A stretch of DNA of 11,373 nucleotides from Nanobdellota archaeon (GTDB lineage Archaea > Nanobdellota > Nanobdellia > Pacearchaeales > GW2011-AR1). Shown here one piece after another: positions 1 through 5,096 of the stretch. The stretch is taken from the NCBI GenBank assembly GCA_018830905.1, contig JAHJRM010000038.1, positions 1 through 11,373 on the forward strand, written 5' to 3'. Under the pieces are notes generated by a model. That model made no database searches. It saw only the letters and a list, made by a program, of their open reading frames with translations, and was not told the origin of the DNA. Positions within the stretch are counted from its first letter, which is position 1. The number at the start of each line of letters is the position of its first letter. The position numbers and the translations under genes were made by a program.

Positions 1-10
1 ACAATTGAAC

Positions 11-45
11 AAAGCCAACAAATTACGAACAAAGTGAGTCTAACT
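11..45 (+). repeat. Tail fragment of the dispersed intergenic repeat
   Basis: The stretch AAGCCAACAAATTACGAAC followed by AAAGTGAG resembles the tail of the repeat copy at 1898-2023 (GAGCTAATCAATCCGCGAAC, then AAAGAGAG). Only the region around the A' block is visible, because the rest would lie left of the window or has decayed. The similarity was judged by eye. Confidence 0.4.
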
Positions 46-50
46 TAGAA

Positions 51-123
51 GGGGGTGACTTGTCTCGTTCGACATCTTGGCGGACGAGAGGGAACGAAGT
101 GAACTCAAGGGGATACTTCCCCC
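51..123. other. Possible structured non-coding element
   Basis: Nested inverted repeats are visible. GGGGG at 51-55 can pair with CCCCC at 119-123. CTTG at 59-62 can pair with CAAG at 106-109. TCTCGTTCG at 63-71 can pair with CGGACGAGA at 81-89 (nine pairs, one G-T), leaving a 9-base loop. A second local pairing, GGGG at 109-112 with CCCC at 119-122, competes with the outer stem. No coding frame of note covers the segment. It could be a small RNA, a transcript end of a gene left of the window, or a diverged body of the repeat whose tail follows at 132-170. I cannot choose between these. Confidence 0.3.
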
Positions 124-131
124 ATACGAAT

Positions 132-170
132 TGTGAGCCAACCAATTGCGAGTAAAGCGAGCGTAAATTA
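132..170 (+). repeat. Dispersed repeat copy, A' end
   Basis: The segment GTGAGCCAACCAATTGCGAG plus TAAAGCGAGCG matches the 3' half of the fuller copies: GAGCCAATCAAT then GCGAGTGAAACGAGCG at 6032-6060, and GAGCCAATCAATAGCGAGC at 6898-6916. The A' block here is GCGAGTAAAGCGAGCG at 148-163. No clear A, B or D block is seen to its left or right. Confidence 0.55.
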
Positions 171-198
171 AACTAATGAGAAAGAAAAGATAACAAAT

Positions 199-207
199 CT
201 TATAAAC
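199..207 (+). promoter_or_regulatory. TATA box of aIF2-beta (leaderless)
   Basis: CTTATAAAC is centred 25 bases before the ATG at 228. Archaeal transcription starts about 25 bases downstream of the TATA centre, so the mRNA should begin at or very near the start codon. The same nine bases precede the nitroreductase gene on the other strand. Confidence 0.75.
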
Positions 208-227
208 CAAATACACAATCTTAAATT

Positions 228-641
228 ATGGGATATGAAGAACTTCTCGAGGAAGCATACAGTAAAGTGAAGAAAACAGAAGACACTGGAGAACGTTTTG
301 AGATACCTAAGGTAGAAGGATATTTCGAAGGTAAAAAAACAATCATCTCAAACTTCACACAAATAGCCTCGCATATCAGAAGAAATCCAGAGCACTTCCA
401 AAAATTCCTTCTAAAAGAACTCGCATCCGCAGGACAAAAAGAAGGCGACAGATTCATCTTAAACATCAAGGTTCCTAGCACAAAAATAAATCAAAAGATA
501 GAAGAATATGTCAACGAATTCGTTCTCTGCAAGGAATGCAAGAAACCTGACACCGAACTGACAAAGGAACCAGCGAGCAGAATAACATTCATAAAATGCC
601 TCGCTTGTGGTGCAAAACACAGCGTCAGAAGCAAGATTTAA
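228..641 (+). CDS. eif2b: Translation initiation factor aIF2 subunit beta
   Basis: This is the beta subunit of the archaeal heterotrimeric aIF2 complex, which delivers initiator Met-tRNA to the small ribosomal subunit. The 137-residue length is normal for the archaeal protein. An N-terminal helix (about 1-18) that would contact the gamma subunit is followed by the central alpha/beta domain (about 30-95), including the family-typical run with SNFTQIASHIRRNPEHFQKF at 41-60. A C-terminal zinc ribbon has CxxC pairs at Cys101/Cys104 and Cys124/Cys127. The start is fixed by a TATA box 25 bases upstream, implying a leaderless transcript. It opens the translation island on the + strand and is separated from the next gene by a repeat copy, so it is probably transcribed alone. 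Confidence 0.96.
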   Translation: MGYEELLEEAYSKVKKTEDTGERFEIPKVEGYFEGKKTIISNFTQIASHIRRNPEHFQKFLLKELASAGQKEGDRFILNIKVPSTKINQKIEEYVNEFVLCKECKKPDTELTKEPASRITFIKCLACGAKHSVRSKI

Positions 642-659
642 ACTATTTCTCGAAGACAA

Positions 660-747
660 GCTCACAACGCTCGCATAATGCCAATAAATCAGCAACAAAA
701 ACTTGTATGATTTTACTGAGTTACTTCAGGATTGGACGGGCGGGAAA
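660..747 (+). repeat. Dispersed repeat copy: A, B and D modules
   Basis: The A block GCTCACAACGCTCGC (660-674) is followed by the B block TGATTTTACTGAGTTACTTC (708-727) and the D block AGGATTGGACGGGCGGGAAA (728-747). The D block closely matches AGGATTGGGTGGGTGGGAAA at 6069-6088. The C hairpin and A' block are missing, so the copy is internally deleted relative to the fullest ones. It fills most of the gap between aIF2-beta and the DUF5679 gene. Confidence 0.65.
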
Positions 748-780
748 AATCTCAAAAACTCAAAAAATTCCCACATAAAC

Positions 781-790
781 CTTTAAAAAT
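781..790 (+). promoter_or_regulatory. TATA box of the DUF5679 gene (short leader)
   Basis: CTTTAAAAAT is centred about 48 bases before the ATG at 833, so transcription should begin near 810. That leaves a leader of about 20 bases carrying a Shine-Dalgarno sequence. This is the clearest promoter here that does not predict a leaderless mRNA. Confidence 0.6.
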
Positions 791-819
791 TAAAATTCCT
801 TACTGATTCTAACTAAATT

Positions 820-824
820 AGGAG
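820..824 (+). promoter_or_regulatory. Shine-Dalgarno site of the DUF5679 gene
   Basis: AGGAG ends 8 bases before the ATG at 833 and fits the archaeal anti-Shine-Dalgarno sequence. It stands out because most genes in the window lack such a site and look leaderless. Confidence 0.7.
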
Positions 825-832
825 AAAAAAAG

Positions 833-1027
833 ATGGTCAAAGGAAGATGTATGAAGTGTAAAGAGCAAGTTGACATGAAAGAACCAAAAGTTGTTCAAAC
901 CGCAAGAGGCGGTTACATGGCTAAAGGAAAGTGCCCTACACACACTGAAACAACTGTCTGCGCAATAATGTCCAAAGACAACGCTGAAAAAGCAATGGAC
1001 GCAGGCGAAGCTGAAAAAGCTTTTTAA
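833..1027 (+). CDS. DUF5679-like small zinc-binding protein
   Basis: This 64-residue protein resembles the archaeal DUF5679 family, whose function is unknown to me. A CxxC pair (Cys6, Cys9) comes straight after the start, and a second pair CPTH has Cys34 and His37, giving a probable Cys3His zinc knuckle where relatives often have four cysteines. A further Cys43 lies nearby. The C-terminal 20 residues are rich in Ala, Glu and Lys and probably helical. The start is supported by a Shine-Dalgarno sequence 8 bases upstream. It sits among translation factors, so an RNA- or ribosome-related role is plausible but unproven. Its stop codon overlaps the promoter of the following gene. Confidence 0.8.
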   Translation: MVKGRCMKCKEQVDMKEPKVVQTARGGYMAKGKCPTHTETTVCAIMSKDNAEKAMDAGEAEKAF

Positions 1028-1029
1028 AT
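1020..1029 (+). promoter_or_regulatory. TATA box of the DUF424 gene, inside the preceding gene's end
   Basis: CTTTTTAAAT is centred 25 bases before the ATG at 1050, which predicts a leaderless transcript. The box includes the last Phe codon and the TAA stop (1025-1027) of the preceding gene, so one sequence serves as coding end and promoter. Confidence 0.6.
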
Positions 1030-1049
1030 TTCTTTAGTTTATTATTTTG

Positions 1050-1346
1050 ATGTTTATTAATATTATAAAATCCTGCAGAGATGTTGTTGCAGTTTGCGAT
1101 AAGGAACTAATTGGGAAAGTCTTTGAAGAAGACCGGTTCCAACTTGATATAAAAGAGAATTTCTACAAAGGAGAGGAAATGAGCGAAGAAAAGGTCATAG
1201 ATCTCCTGAAATTCCTATCTACAGAAGATGCAACATTTAATATCGTTGGGAAAAAATCTGTTAATGCGGCACTTAAGGCAGGTGTAATCACTGAGGAAAA
1301 TGTAAATGAGATACAAAACATTCCTTTCGCACTCATTCTCCTATGA
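1050..1346 (+). CDS. DUF424 family protein
   Basis: This 98-residue protein matches what I know of the archaeal DUF424 family. It has an N-terminal strand with VVAVCDKELIGKVF (about 12-25), a central Lys/Glu-rich segment, a KVIDLL helix, and the closing pattern of NIVGKKSVNAALKAG (about 62-76) and a terminal IPFALILL strand. The family is widespread in archaea and often near translation genes, but I know of no settled function. A TTG codon at 1047 directly precedes the ATG at 1050. I chose the ATG because the TATA box sits exactly 25 bases before it. No membrane segments, signal peptide or zinc motif are seen. Confidence 0.82.
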   Translation: MFINIIKSCRDVVAVCDKELIGKVFEEDRFQLDIKENFYKGEEMSEEKVIDLLKFLSTEDATFNIVGKKSVNAALKAGVITEENVNEIQNIPFALILL

Positions 1347-1435
1347 AAACAAGTTCAATTTAACAATTAATTTTTTGAATGAATCAAACCAACCTAACCA
1401 GAAATAATCATAAATCTGCTGTTTAAGTTATTTTT

Positions 1436-1471
1436 GCATCAATCGCAAGGCGAAGCCGAGCGGTAATTTCC
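1436..1471 (+). repeat. Degenerate repeat copy, A' block
   Basis: GCATCAATCGCAAGGCGAAG then CCGAGCGGTAATTTCC aligns with the A' end of the fuller copy at 5937-6089 (CAATCGCGAGTGAAACGAGC then GGTAATTTTA). The preceding 80 bases, rich in A and T, may be a decayed body. It occupies the gap between the DUF424 and aIF1A genes. Confidence 0.45.
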
Positions 1472-1522
1472 TATTTAATAAAAAATGTATCAAACATCTA
1501 AATAAAAATTCCCATACGAACA

Positions 1523-1531
1523 CTTATAAAA
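1523..1531 (+). promoter_or_regulatory. TATA box of aIF1A (leaderless)
   Basis: CTTATAAAA is centred about 25 bases before the ATG at 1552, which predicts an mRNA starting at the start codon. No Shine-Dalgarno sequence is seen before the ATG. Confidence 0.75.
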
Positions 1532-1551
1532 CAATCCTCTTTAAAATAATC

Positions 1552-1872
1552 ATGGCAAGACCACAACCACCACAAGAAGAAGAAAAAATCACAAGAGTAA
1601 AACTTCCCGGAAAGGATGAAGTAATGGGAATTCTCGAACAAAGATACGGCGGAAACAAAATGCTAATAGACTGCTTTGATGGGAAGAAAAGAAACTGTAG
1701 AGTCCCTGGAAGATTGAAAAGAGGTCTCTGGCTTCGACCTGGAGACGTAGTCATAATAAAGATGTGGGAACTCAACAAAGACCGTGGAGACGTTCTATAC
1801 AAATACAGACCAAACCAAGTCGAGTGGCTAAAGAGAAATGGCTACCTTAAGACAGAAAGTCTTGAATTTTGA
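1552..1872 (+). CDS. eif1a: Translation initiation factor aIF1A
   Basis: This archaeal counterpart of eIF1A and bacterial IF1 binds the A site of the small ribosomal subunit and supports scanning or start selection. At 106 residues it has the usual archaeal length. A charged N-terminal tail (about 1-16) precedes an S1-like OB fold (about 17-85) with family-typical segments LPGKDEVMGILEQRYGGNKM and CRVPGRLKRGLWLRPGDVV, followed by a C-terminal helix around VEWLKRNGYL. The start is supported by a TATA box about 25 bases upstream. It stands alone between two repeat-bearing gaps. The next gene encodes a Dim2/Pno1-like KH protein, a common archaeal neighbour. A RIO kinase gene that often sits between the two is absent here. 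Confidence 0.96.
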   Translation: MARPQPPQEEEKITRVKLPGKDEVMGILEQRYGGNKMLIDCFDGKKRNCRVPGRLKRGLWLRPGDVVIIKMWELNKDRGDVLYKYRPNQVEWLKRNGYLKTESLEF

Positions 1873-1897
1873 TTATTTTATTTAGAGAGAACACTTA

Positions 1898-2023
1898 CTC
1901 ACTCCGCTCGCAAATTAACAACAAACCCCGCTTGATTTACTGGCTTAATTTTTTACTTAAGCGAAGGTCTTGTCCGAAGGCAGACCTGAGCTAATCAATC
2001 CGCGAACAAAGAGAGCGACAATT
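1898..2023 (+). repeat. Dispersed repeat copy: A, B, C hairpin and A'
   Basis: The A block CTCACTCCGCTCGC (1898-1911) runs into AAATTAAC, then the B block TTGATTTACTGGCTTAATTT (1933-1952). The C hairpin AGGTCT (1965-1970) pairs with AGACCT (1982-1987), with a bulged T and an inner stem GTC/GGC. GAGCTAATCAAT and the A' block CGCGAACAAAGAGAGCG (2001-2017) follow. No D block is present. The hairpin stem differs in sequence from other copies but stays paired. Confidence 0.65.
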
Positions 2024-2036
2024 ATCATACCAAAAA

Positions 2037-2044
2037 CTTTTAAC
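2037..2044 (+). promoter_or_regulatory. TATA-like box of the KH protein gene
   Basis: CTTTTAAC is centred about 26 bases before the ATG at 2066, again predicting a leaderless message. It starts 13 bases after the preceding repeat copy ends. Confidence 0.55.
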
Positions 2045-2065
2045 CCCTAACTTCTTATTTCTAAA

Positions 2066-2575
2066 ATGGAAAGGATAATTATTGAAAAAATTCAAAGAGT
2101 CACAAAGAATAGGAAGAAGCTAGAGAAAACTCTAAACGTGAAAATAGAAAACAAGGGAAAAGAAGTCTTTGTAACCGGCAAGGCAGAAGACGAATACATT
2201 GCAGAAAAGGTAATTGAAGCACTCGAAATAGGATTCCCTTTCTCAACCGCCCTTCTCCTCAAAGAGGAAGATTACATGCTTGAAATAATCAATATAAAAA
2301 ACCACACAACAAGAAAAGACCTAGAAAGAATAAGAGCAAGAATCATTGGAAGGCAAGGAAAAACTCTCAAAACACTTTCGGATTTAACAGGATGCTACTT
2401 TGAAATAAAAGAGAATCAGGTAGGAATAATCGGAGATGCTGAATTCATAAAGAACGCCCAAGACGCAGTAACTTCAATAATAAAGGGCTCGAAACAATCA
2501 AACGTATATTCTCACCTAGAAAAACAAAGAGTCCAACCCATTGAGGACCTTGGACTAAAAGAAGGGAAAAAATAG
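2066..2575 (+). CDS. KH-domain RNA-binding protein, Dim2/Pno1-like
   Basis: This 169-residue protein resembles archaeal Dim2/Pno1-type (Krr1-like) proteins with two KH domains. Archaeal Dim2 homologues are known to bind the 3' end of 16S rRNA and aIF2, linking ribosome maturation to initiation. The second KH domain is clear, with GxxG loop Gly95-Arg-Gln-Gly98 inside IIGRQGKTLKTLSDLTG and a following strand and helix to about 140. A family-typical tail around NVYSHLEKQR follows. The N-terminal KH domain (about 1-60) has lost a recognisable GxxG: the loop region reads RVTKNRKKLE, so this half may not bind RNA by the usual loop. The tRNA-Asn gene begins 43 bases downstream. Confidence 0.85.
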   Translation: MERIIIEKIQRVTKNRKKLEKTLNVKIENKGKEVFVTGKAEDEYIAEKVIEALEIGFPFSTALLLKEEDYMLEIINIKNHTTRKDLERIRARIIGRQGKTLKTLSDLTGCYFEIKENQVGIIGDAEFIKNAQDAVTSIIKGSKQSNVYSHLEKQRVQPIEDLGLKEGKK

Positions 2576-2585
2576 CAAGTGGGAA

Positions 2586-2595
2586 AATTTAAAAG
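2586..2595 (+). promoter_or_regulatory. TATA box of tRNA-Asn
   Basis: AATTTAAAAG is centred about 28 bases before the tRNA 5' end at 2619, close to the usual distance. The tRNA therefore probably has its own promoter rather than riding on the KH gene transcript. Confidence 0.6.
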
Positions 2596-2618
2596 CGAAT
2601 TTATTCTAAGATATTTAA

Positions 2619-2691
2619 GACCTCGTAGCTCAGCTGGTAGAGCGCGTGACTGTTAATCACGATGTCGTAGGTTCGAGTCCTGCCGAGGTCG
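2619..2691 (+). tRNA. tRNA-Asn (anticodon GTT)
   Basis: A full 73-base cloverleaf can be drawn. The acceptor stem is GACCTCG (2619-2625) with CGAGGTC (2684-2690), discriminator G at 2691. The D arm is GCTC/GAGC around AGCTGGTA. The anticodon stem CGTGA/TCACG encloses the loop CTGTTAA with anticodon GTT at 2652-2654. The T stem is GTAGG/CCTGC (one T-G pair) around TTCGAGT. There is no intron and no encoded CCA, so the CCA end must be added enzymatically. Confidence 0.97.
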
Positions 2692-2707
2692 TTTTAGTTT
2701 ATTTTTT
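2692..2707 (+). terminator. T-rich terminator after tRNA-Asn
   Basis: TTTTAGTTTATTTTTT follows the tRNA directly and fits the oligo-T type of archaeal terminator. It overlaps the start of the TATA box of the next gene at 2702-2713. Confidence 0.4.
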
Positions 2708-2713
2708 AAATAA
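2702..2713 (+). promoter_or_regulatory. TATA box of mnmA (leaderless)
   Basis: TTTTTTAAATAA is centred about 25 bases before the ATG at 2732. It supports that ATG, and so the reality of the unusual N-terminal extension of the protein. Confidence 0.65.
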
Positions 2714-2731
2714 AGTCATTCTTCTTCTTAT

Positions 2732-4156
2732 ATGAAACAAAAAACCTCCATTAAACAACGGGTGGGCGGGGCGGGACGCTCTCCAAAAAAAAATCGAAAA
2801 ATAAAGGTCCTCGTCGCAATGTCTGGCGGCGTGGATTCAAGCGTCGCCGCCTTGCTGATGAAACAAAAAGGTTATGAAGTTATAGGTGCATTTATGAAAA
2901 ACTGGTCTGACACAAAAAACGATCTTGGAGAATGCACCTGGAAACAAGACAGACAAGAAGCGATAAAAATTGCATCCCTCCTAAAAATCCCATTAATCAC
3001 TCTAGATTTTGAAAAAGAGTATAGGAAACTAGTCGTCGATGAAATGTTCAAACTCTACAAGAAAGGCATAACTCCCAATCCTGATATAGATTGCAACCAG
3101 AAAATAAAATTCCCCCTATTAAGAAAAGCCGCAAAAAAACTCGGCGCGGAATTCGTTGTAACAGGACATTATGTTAGGATAAAAGATGTCAAAATAGATG
3201 AAAACTACGTTCGCTCCGTAAAACTCCGCTCACAAACAGCAAAAAATAATAAAAAAAGCCTTTCTATAATTAATAGTAAAAACAAATCTGCGAGCGATAG
3301 CGAGCAGGAAATTAATTACTCCGAGGGTAGAGCGGGTGGGAAGAGTTCTTTCAGACTTCTTCGAGCAAAAGACGAAACAAAAGACCAATCTTATTTCTTA
3401 TATAGACTCAACCAAGAAGACTTGAAACACTCCTTATTTCCCATAGGAGATTACACAAAGAAACAAATAAGAGAAATAGCAAAGAAACACAAATTCCCCA
3501 ATGCAGAAAGAAAAGGAACAGTTGGCATCTGTTTCATCGGAAAAGTCAATCTAAAAAAATTCCTACAGAAAAAGATAAAACCAAAAAAAGGAAAAATCCT
3601 AAATCCTGAAAGAGAACAAATCGGAGAACACGATGGAATCTATTATTACACAATAGGGCAAAAGATAGGTCCTCATTTTGGAATTGACATTTTAAAGAAA
3701 GGCAACGACAAAAAACAACTCAAAAGATGGTATATCGCTCGCAAAAATCTAAGAAAGAATGAAATTATTGCGGCACCTGAAGGCCACAAGATTCTTTACA
3801 GAAAAGAAATCACGATAAAACAACCACATTGGATAAATGATGATTTAGTAAAAGATTTGTTTGGTAAAAAAGATAATGTTAATAAAATAAGATCTATGAC
3901 TAATGTAAAAGATTCTAAAGTTAATTTGAAACTTGCCTTTGGGAGGGCGGGTGGGACTGACAATATATATTCAATAAAACTCCACGCAAGAATTAGACAG
4001 GTCGGAGAACTCCTCCCCTGCAAACTAACATACAACAAAACAAAGAAACAATTCAAAGTAACTCTAAGAAAACCAATAACTGGAGTTAGCGAGGGTCAGG
4101 CAATAGTTCTCTACAAAGGAAAAGAAACTCTCGGAGGAGGAGTTATTGGATTCTAA
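2732..4156 (+). CDS. mnmA: tRNA-specific 2-thiouridylase MnmA with repeat-derived insertions
   Basis: MnmA adds sulfur to C2 of the wobble uridine of tRNAs for Gln, Glu and Lys, activating the base with ATP and using a relayed persulfide. The PP-loop SGGVDSS is at 31-37. The two family cysteines are in place: Cys121 in NPDIDCNQKIKF and Cys267 in TVGICFIG. RNA-recognition and C-terminal beta-barrel domains follow, ending at GGGVIGF. At 474 residues it is about 100 longer than the usual 360-370. The excess lies in three places: an N-terminal extension (1-22), a low-complexity insert between GHYVRI and FRLLRAKDETKDQSYFLY (about 151-206), and one between PHWIND and KLHARIRQ (about 371-414). Each contains a Gly-rich peptide encoded by the D module of the intergenic repeat. 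All catalytic residues survive, so it is probably active. The family is mainly bacterial, which suggests old acquisition. Confidence 0.95.
   Translation: MKQKTSIKQRVGGAGRSPKKNRKIKVLVAMSGGVDSSVAALLMKQKGYEVIGAFMKNWSDTKNDLGECTWKQDRQEAIKIASLLKIPLITLDFEKEYRKLVVDEMFKLYKKGITPNPDIDCNQKIKFPLLRKAAKKLGAEFVVTGHYVRIKDVKIDENYVRSVKLRSQTAKNNKKSLSIINSKNKSASDSEQEINYSEGRAGGKSSFRLLRAKDETKDQSYFLYRLNQEDLKHSLFPIGDYTKKQIREIAKKHKFPNAERKGTVGICFIGKVNLKKFLQKKIKPKKGKILNPEREQIGEHDGIYYYTIGQKIGPHFGIDILKKGNDKKQLKRWYIARKNLRKNEIIAAPEGHKILYRKEITIKQPHWINDDLVKDLFGKKDNVNKIRSMTNVKDSKVNLKLAFGRAGGTDNIYSIKLHARIRQVGELLPCKLTYNKTKKQFKVTLRKPITGVSEGQAIVLYKGKETLGGGVIGF
2760..2775 (+). repeat. D module in mnmA 5' end; four-run G motif
   Basis: GGGTGGGCGGGGCGGG has four runs of at least three G separated by single bases, a textbook intramolecular G-quadruplex pattern. 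It is in codons 10-15 of mnmA and is read as part of RVGGAGRS. It resembles the D module of the intergenic repeats but no A or B block accompanies it. On a leaderless mRNA the structure would lie about 28 bases from the 5' end. Confidence 0.55.
3223..3343 (+). repeat. Repeat copy inside mnmA (insert of about 56 residues)
   Basis: An A-like CTCCGCTCAC (3223-3232), an A/T-rich middle, a strong A' block GCGAGCGATAGCGAGC (3290-3305) and a D block lie in the order of the intergenic copies. AGCGGGTGGGAA at 3331-3342 is identical to 5914-5925 in a non-coding copy. The reading frame stays open and gives a Lys/Ser/Asn-rich segment ending in GRAGGK. Confidence 0.6.
3911..3955 (+). repeat. Repeat copy inside mnmA: B and D modules
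   Basis: GATTCTAAAGTTAATTTG (3911-3928) matches the B block GATTTTACCCAGTTAATTTG at 5889-5908, with AGTTAATTTG identical. Then GGGAGGGCGGGTGGG (3941-3955) is a D block with four G-runs and single-base spacers, read as GRAGG (residues 404-408). The match of two modules in the right order argues for insertion rather than chance. Confidence 0.6.
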
Positions 4157-4158
4157 AA

Positions 4159-4569
4159 TTAAATTGGAAAAAAGACAGCAAATCCAGCTAGTGCAAACAA
4201 CAAAACAAGCACAAAAATAAGAAGACTGATCCAGATACCTGATAAAATTCCAGAGATTATTGGTATGAAAATTGCCTTACCCCATCCCACGAAATACTCC
4301 CTCTTAACCAACAGAATATAAAAAATTAGTATGCCAAAGTTAATAATCCAATACAACAACAAAGGAAAAACCCAAAGATAACTATTTACCAAAACAAAAA
4401 CCACAGAAACCAAAAAAGGAAATAAAAAAATCTTCATAGCCCTCTTATAGCTGTTCTCTTCTATTTTGAAAAGTTTATTAGTCACCTTCAAGGCAAAAGC
4501 TCCTCCAAAGAACGAAAGAGTAAAAAGAATCACATAAAGTAATATCATCAAAATCTCCATAAGAAACAT
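4159..4569 (-). CDS. Multi-pass membrane protein of unknown function
   Basis: I do not recognise the family. From the ATG at 4569 the protein has 136 residues and about four to five hydrophobic helices: roughly 5-27, two within 46-85, and one or two within 97-134. Short charged loops such as KVTNKLFKIEENSYKRAMK and VKREYFVGWGK lie between. There is no signal peptide, cofactor site or catalytic motif. The frame stays open further upstream to an ATG at 4662, but that start would overlap the divergent neighbour. Starts at 4569 or 4560 fit the two candidate TATA boxes at 4591-4600 and 4581-4588. The 3' end lies 2 bases from the end of mnmA in convergent orientation. Confidence 0.65.
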   Translation of the reverse strand: MFLMEILMILLYVILFTLSFFGGAFALKVTNKLFKIEENSYKRAMKIFLFPFLVSVVFVLVNSYLWVFPLLLYWIINFGILIFYILLVKREYFVGWGKAIFIPIISGILSGIWISLLIFVLVLLFALAGFAVFFPI

Positions 4570-4590
4570 AAGAAAAACTAATTTAAATAA

Positions 4591-4600
4591 CTTTTTATAT
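4591..4600. promoter_or_regulatory. Shared TATA box of two divergent genes
   Basis: CTTTTTATAT reads as a TATA element on both strands. Its centre is 25 bases from the + strand ATG at 4621 and about 27 from the - strand ATG at 4569, both correct for leaderless transcripts. A second box, ATTTAAAT at 4581-4588, is itself palindromic and lies about 25 bases from the alternative - strand ATG at 4560. The two boxes could therefore split the work. Confidence 0.5.
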
Positions 4601-4620
4601 CCTAAATTTCTATAAACGAC

Positions 4621-5094
4621 ATGGATAAAGATATTCCAACAAGACAAAAAGAACATCATCAAGCAATCTGGATTATAACAGCATTCGCCATCATATTTAT
4701 CATATTATTCTGGGCAATCCCCGCAGTTTCTAATGAACTTACATTCAACAAAAAAATAGGATACACAATCGGTTTTTTAGTAGGAATTCCTCTCATGTGG
4801 CTTTTCTTCTACAAACAAAAAAGAATGGATGAGGGAAAAGACCAGGGAAAAAATTTAACAACAAAAGCATTTAAAGTTGCAAACATGTCCTCTGGAATTG
4901 GATACGGAATCAGTACAATTAGAGGCATCATAGCTTCGATTGTACTAATCCTCGGAGGGATATTTATACTAATTGCAGGAGAAGGAATCCGATGGGCTGG
5001 GGCTGTGTTCATTATCTTGGGTCTACTAATGATAATCTATGTCAAAAATTCAATAACATTAGCTAAACGCCGAATGAAAGGAAGAGCATATTAG
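4621..5094 (+). CDS. Four-helix membrane protein of unknown function
   Basis: This 157-residue protein is not one I can name. Four hydrophobic helices are visible: about 15-37, 46-64, 98-120 and 122-142. Helices two and three are separated by a charged loop with KQKRMDEGKDQGKN. The N-terminal 14 residues are charged and likely cytosolic, as is the basic tail ending RRMKGRAY. No signal peptide, enzyme motif or transporter signature is seen. The start is placed by the TATA box 25 bases upstream. Being divergent from another membrane protein over a shared promoter zone hints at co-regulation, but no shared function can be claimed. It converges with the nitroreductase gene, leaving only 2 bases between the stops. 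Confidence 0.75.
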   Translation: MDKDIPTRQKEHHQAIWIITAFAIIFIILFWAIPAVSNELTFNKKIGYTIGFLVGIPLMWLFFYKQKRMDEGKDQGKNLTTKAFKVANMSSGIGYGISTIRGIIASIVLILGGIFILIAGEGIRWAGAVFIILGLLMIIYVKNSITLAKRRMKGRAY

Positions 5095-5096
5095 TA

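Noticed and set aside
596..778. Open frame of 60 codons overlapping the end of aIF2-beta.
   Set aside because: It reads through the repeat copy at 660-747 in a frame shifted from a certain gene and has no plausible start signal.
4570..4662. Longer N-terminus for the minus-strand membrane protein, starting at 4662.
   Set aside because: It would overlap the start of the divergent gene and cover the promoter region. Starts at 4569 or 4560 fit the TATA boxes.
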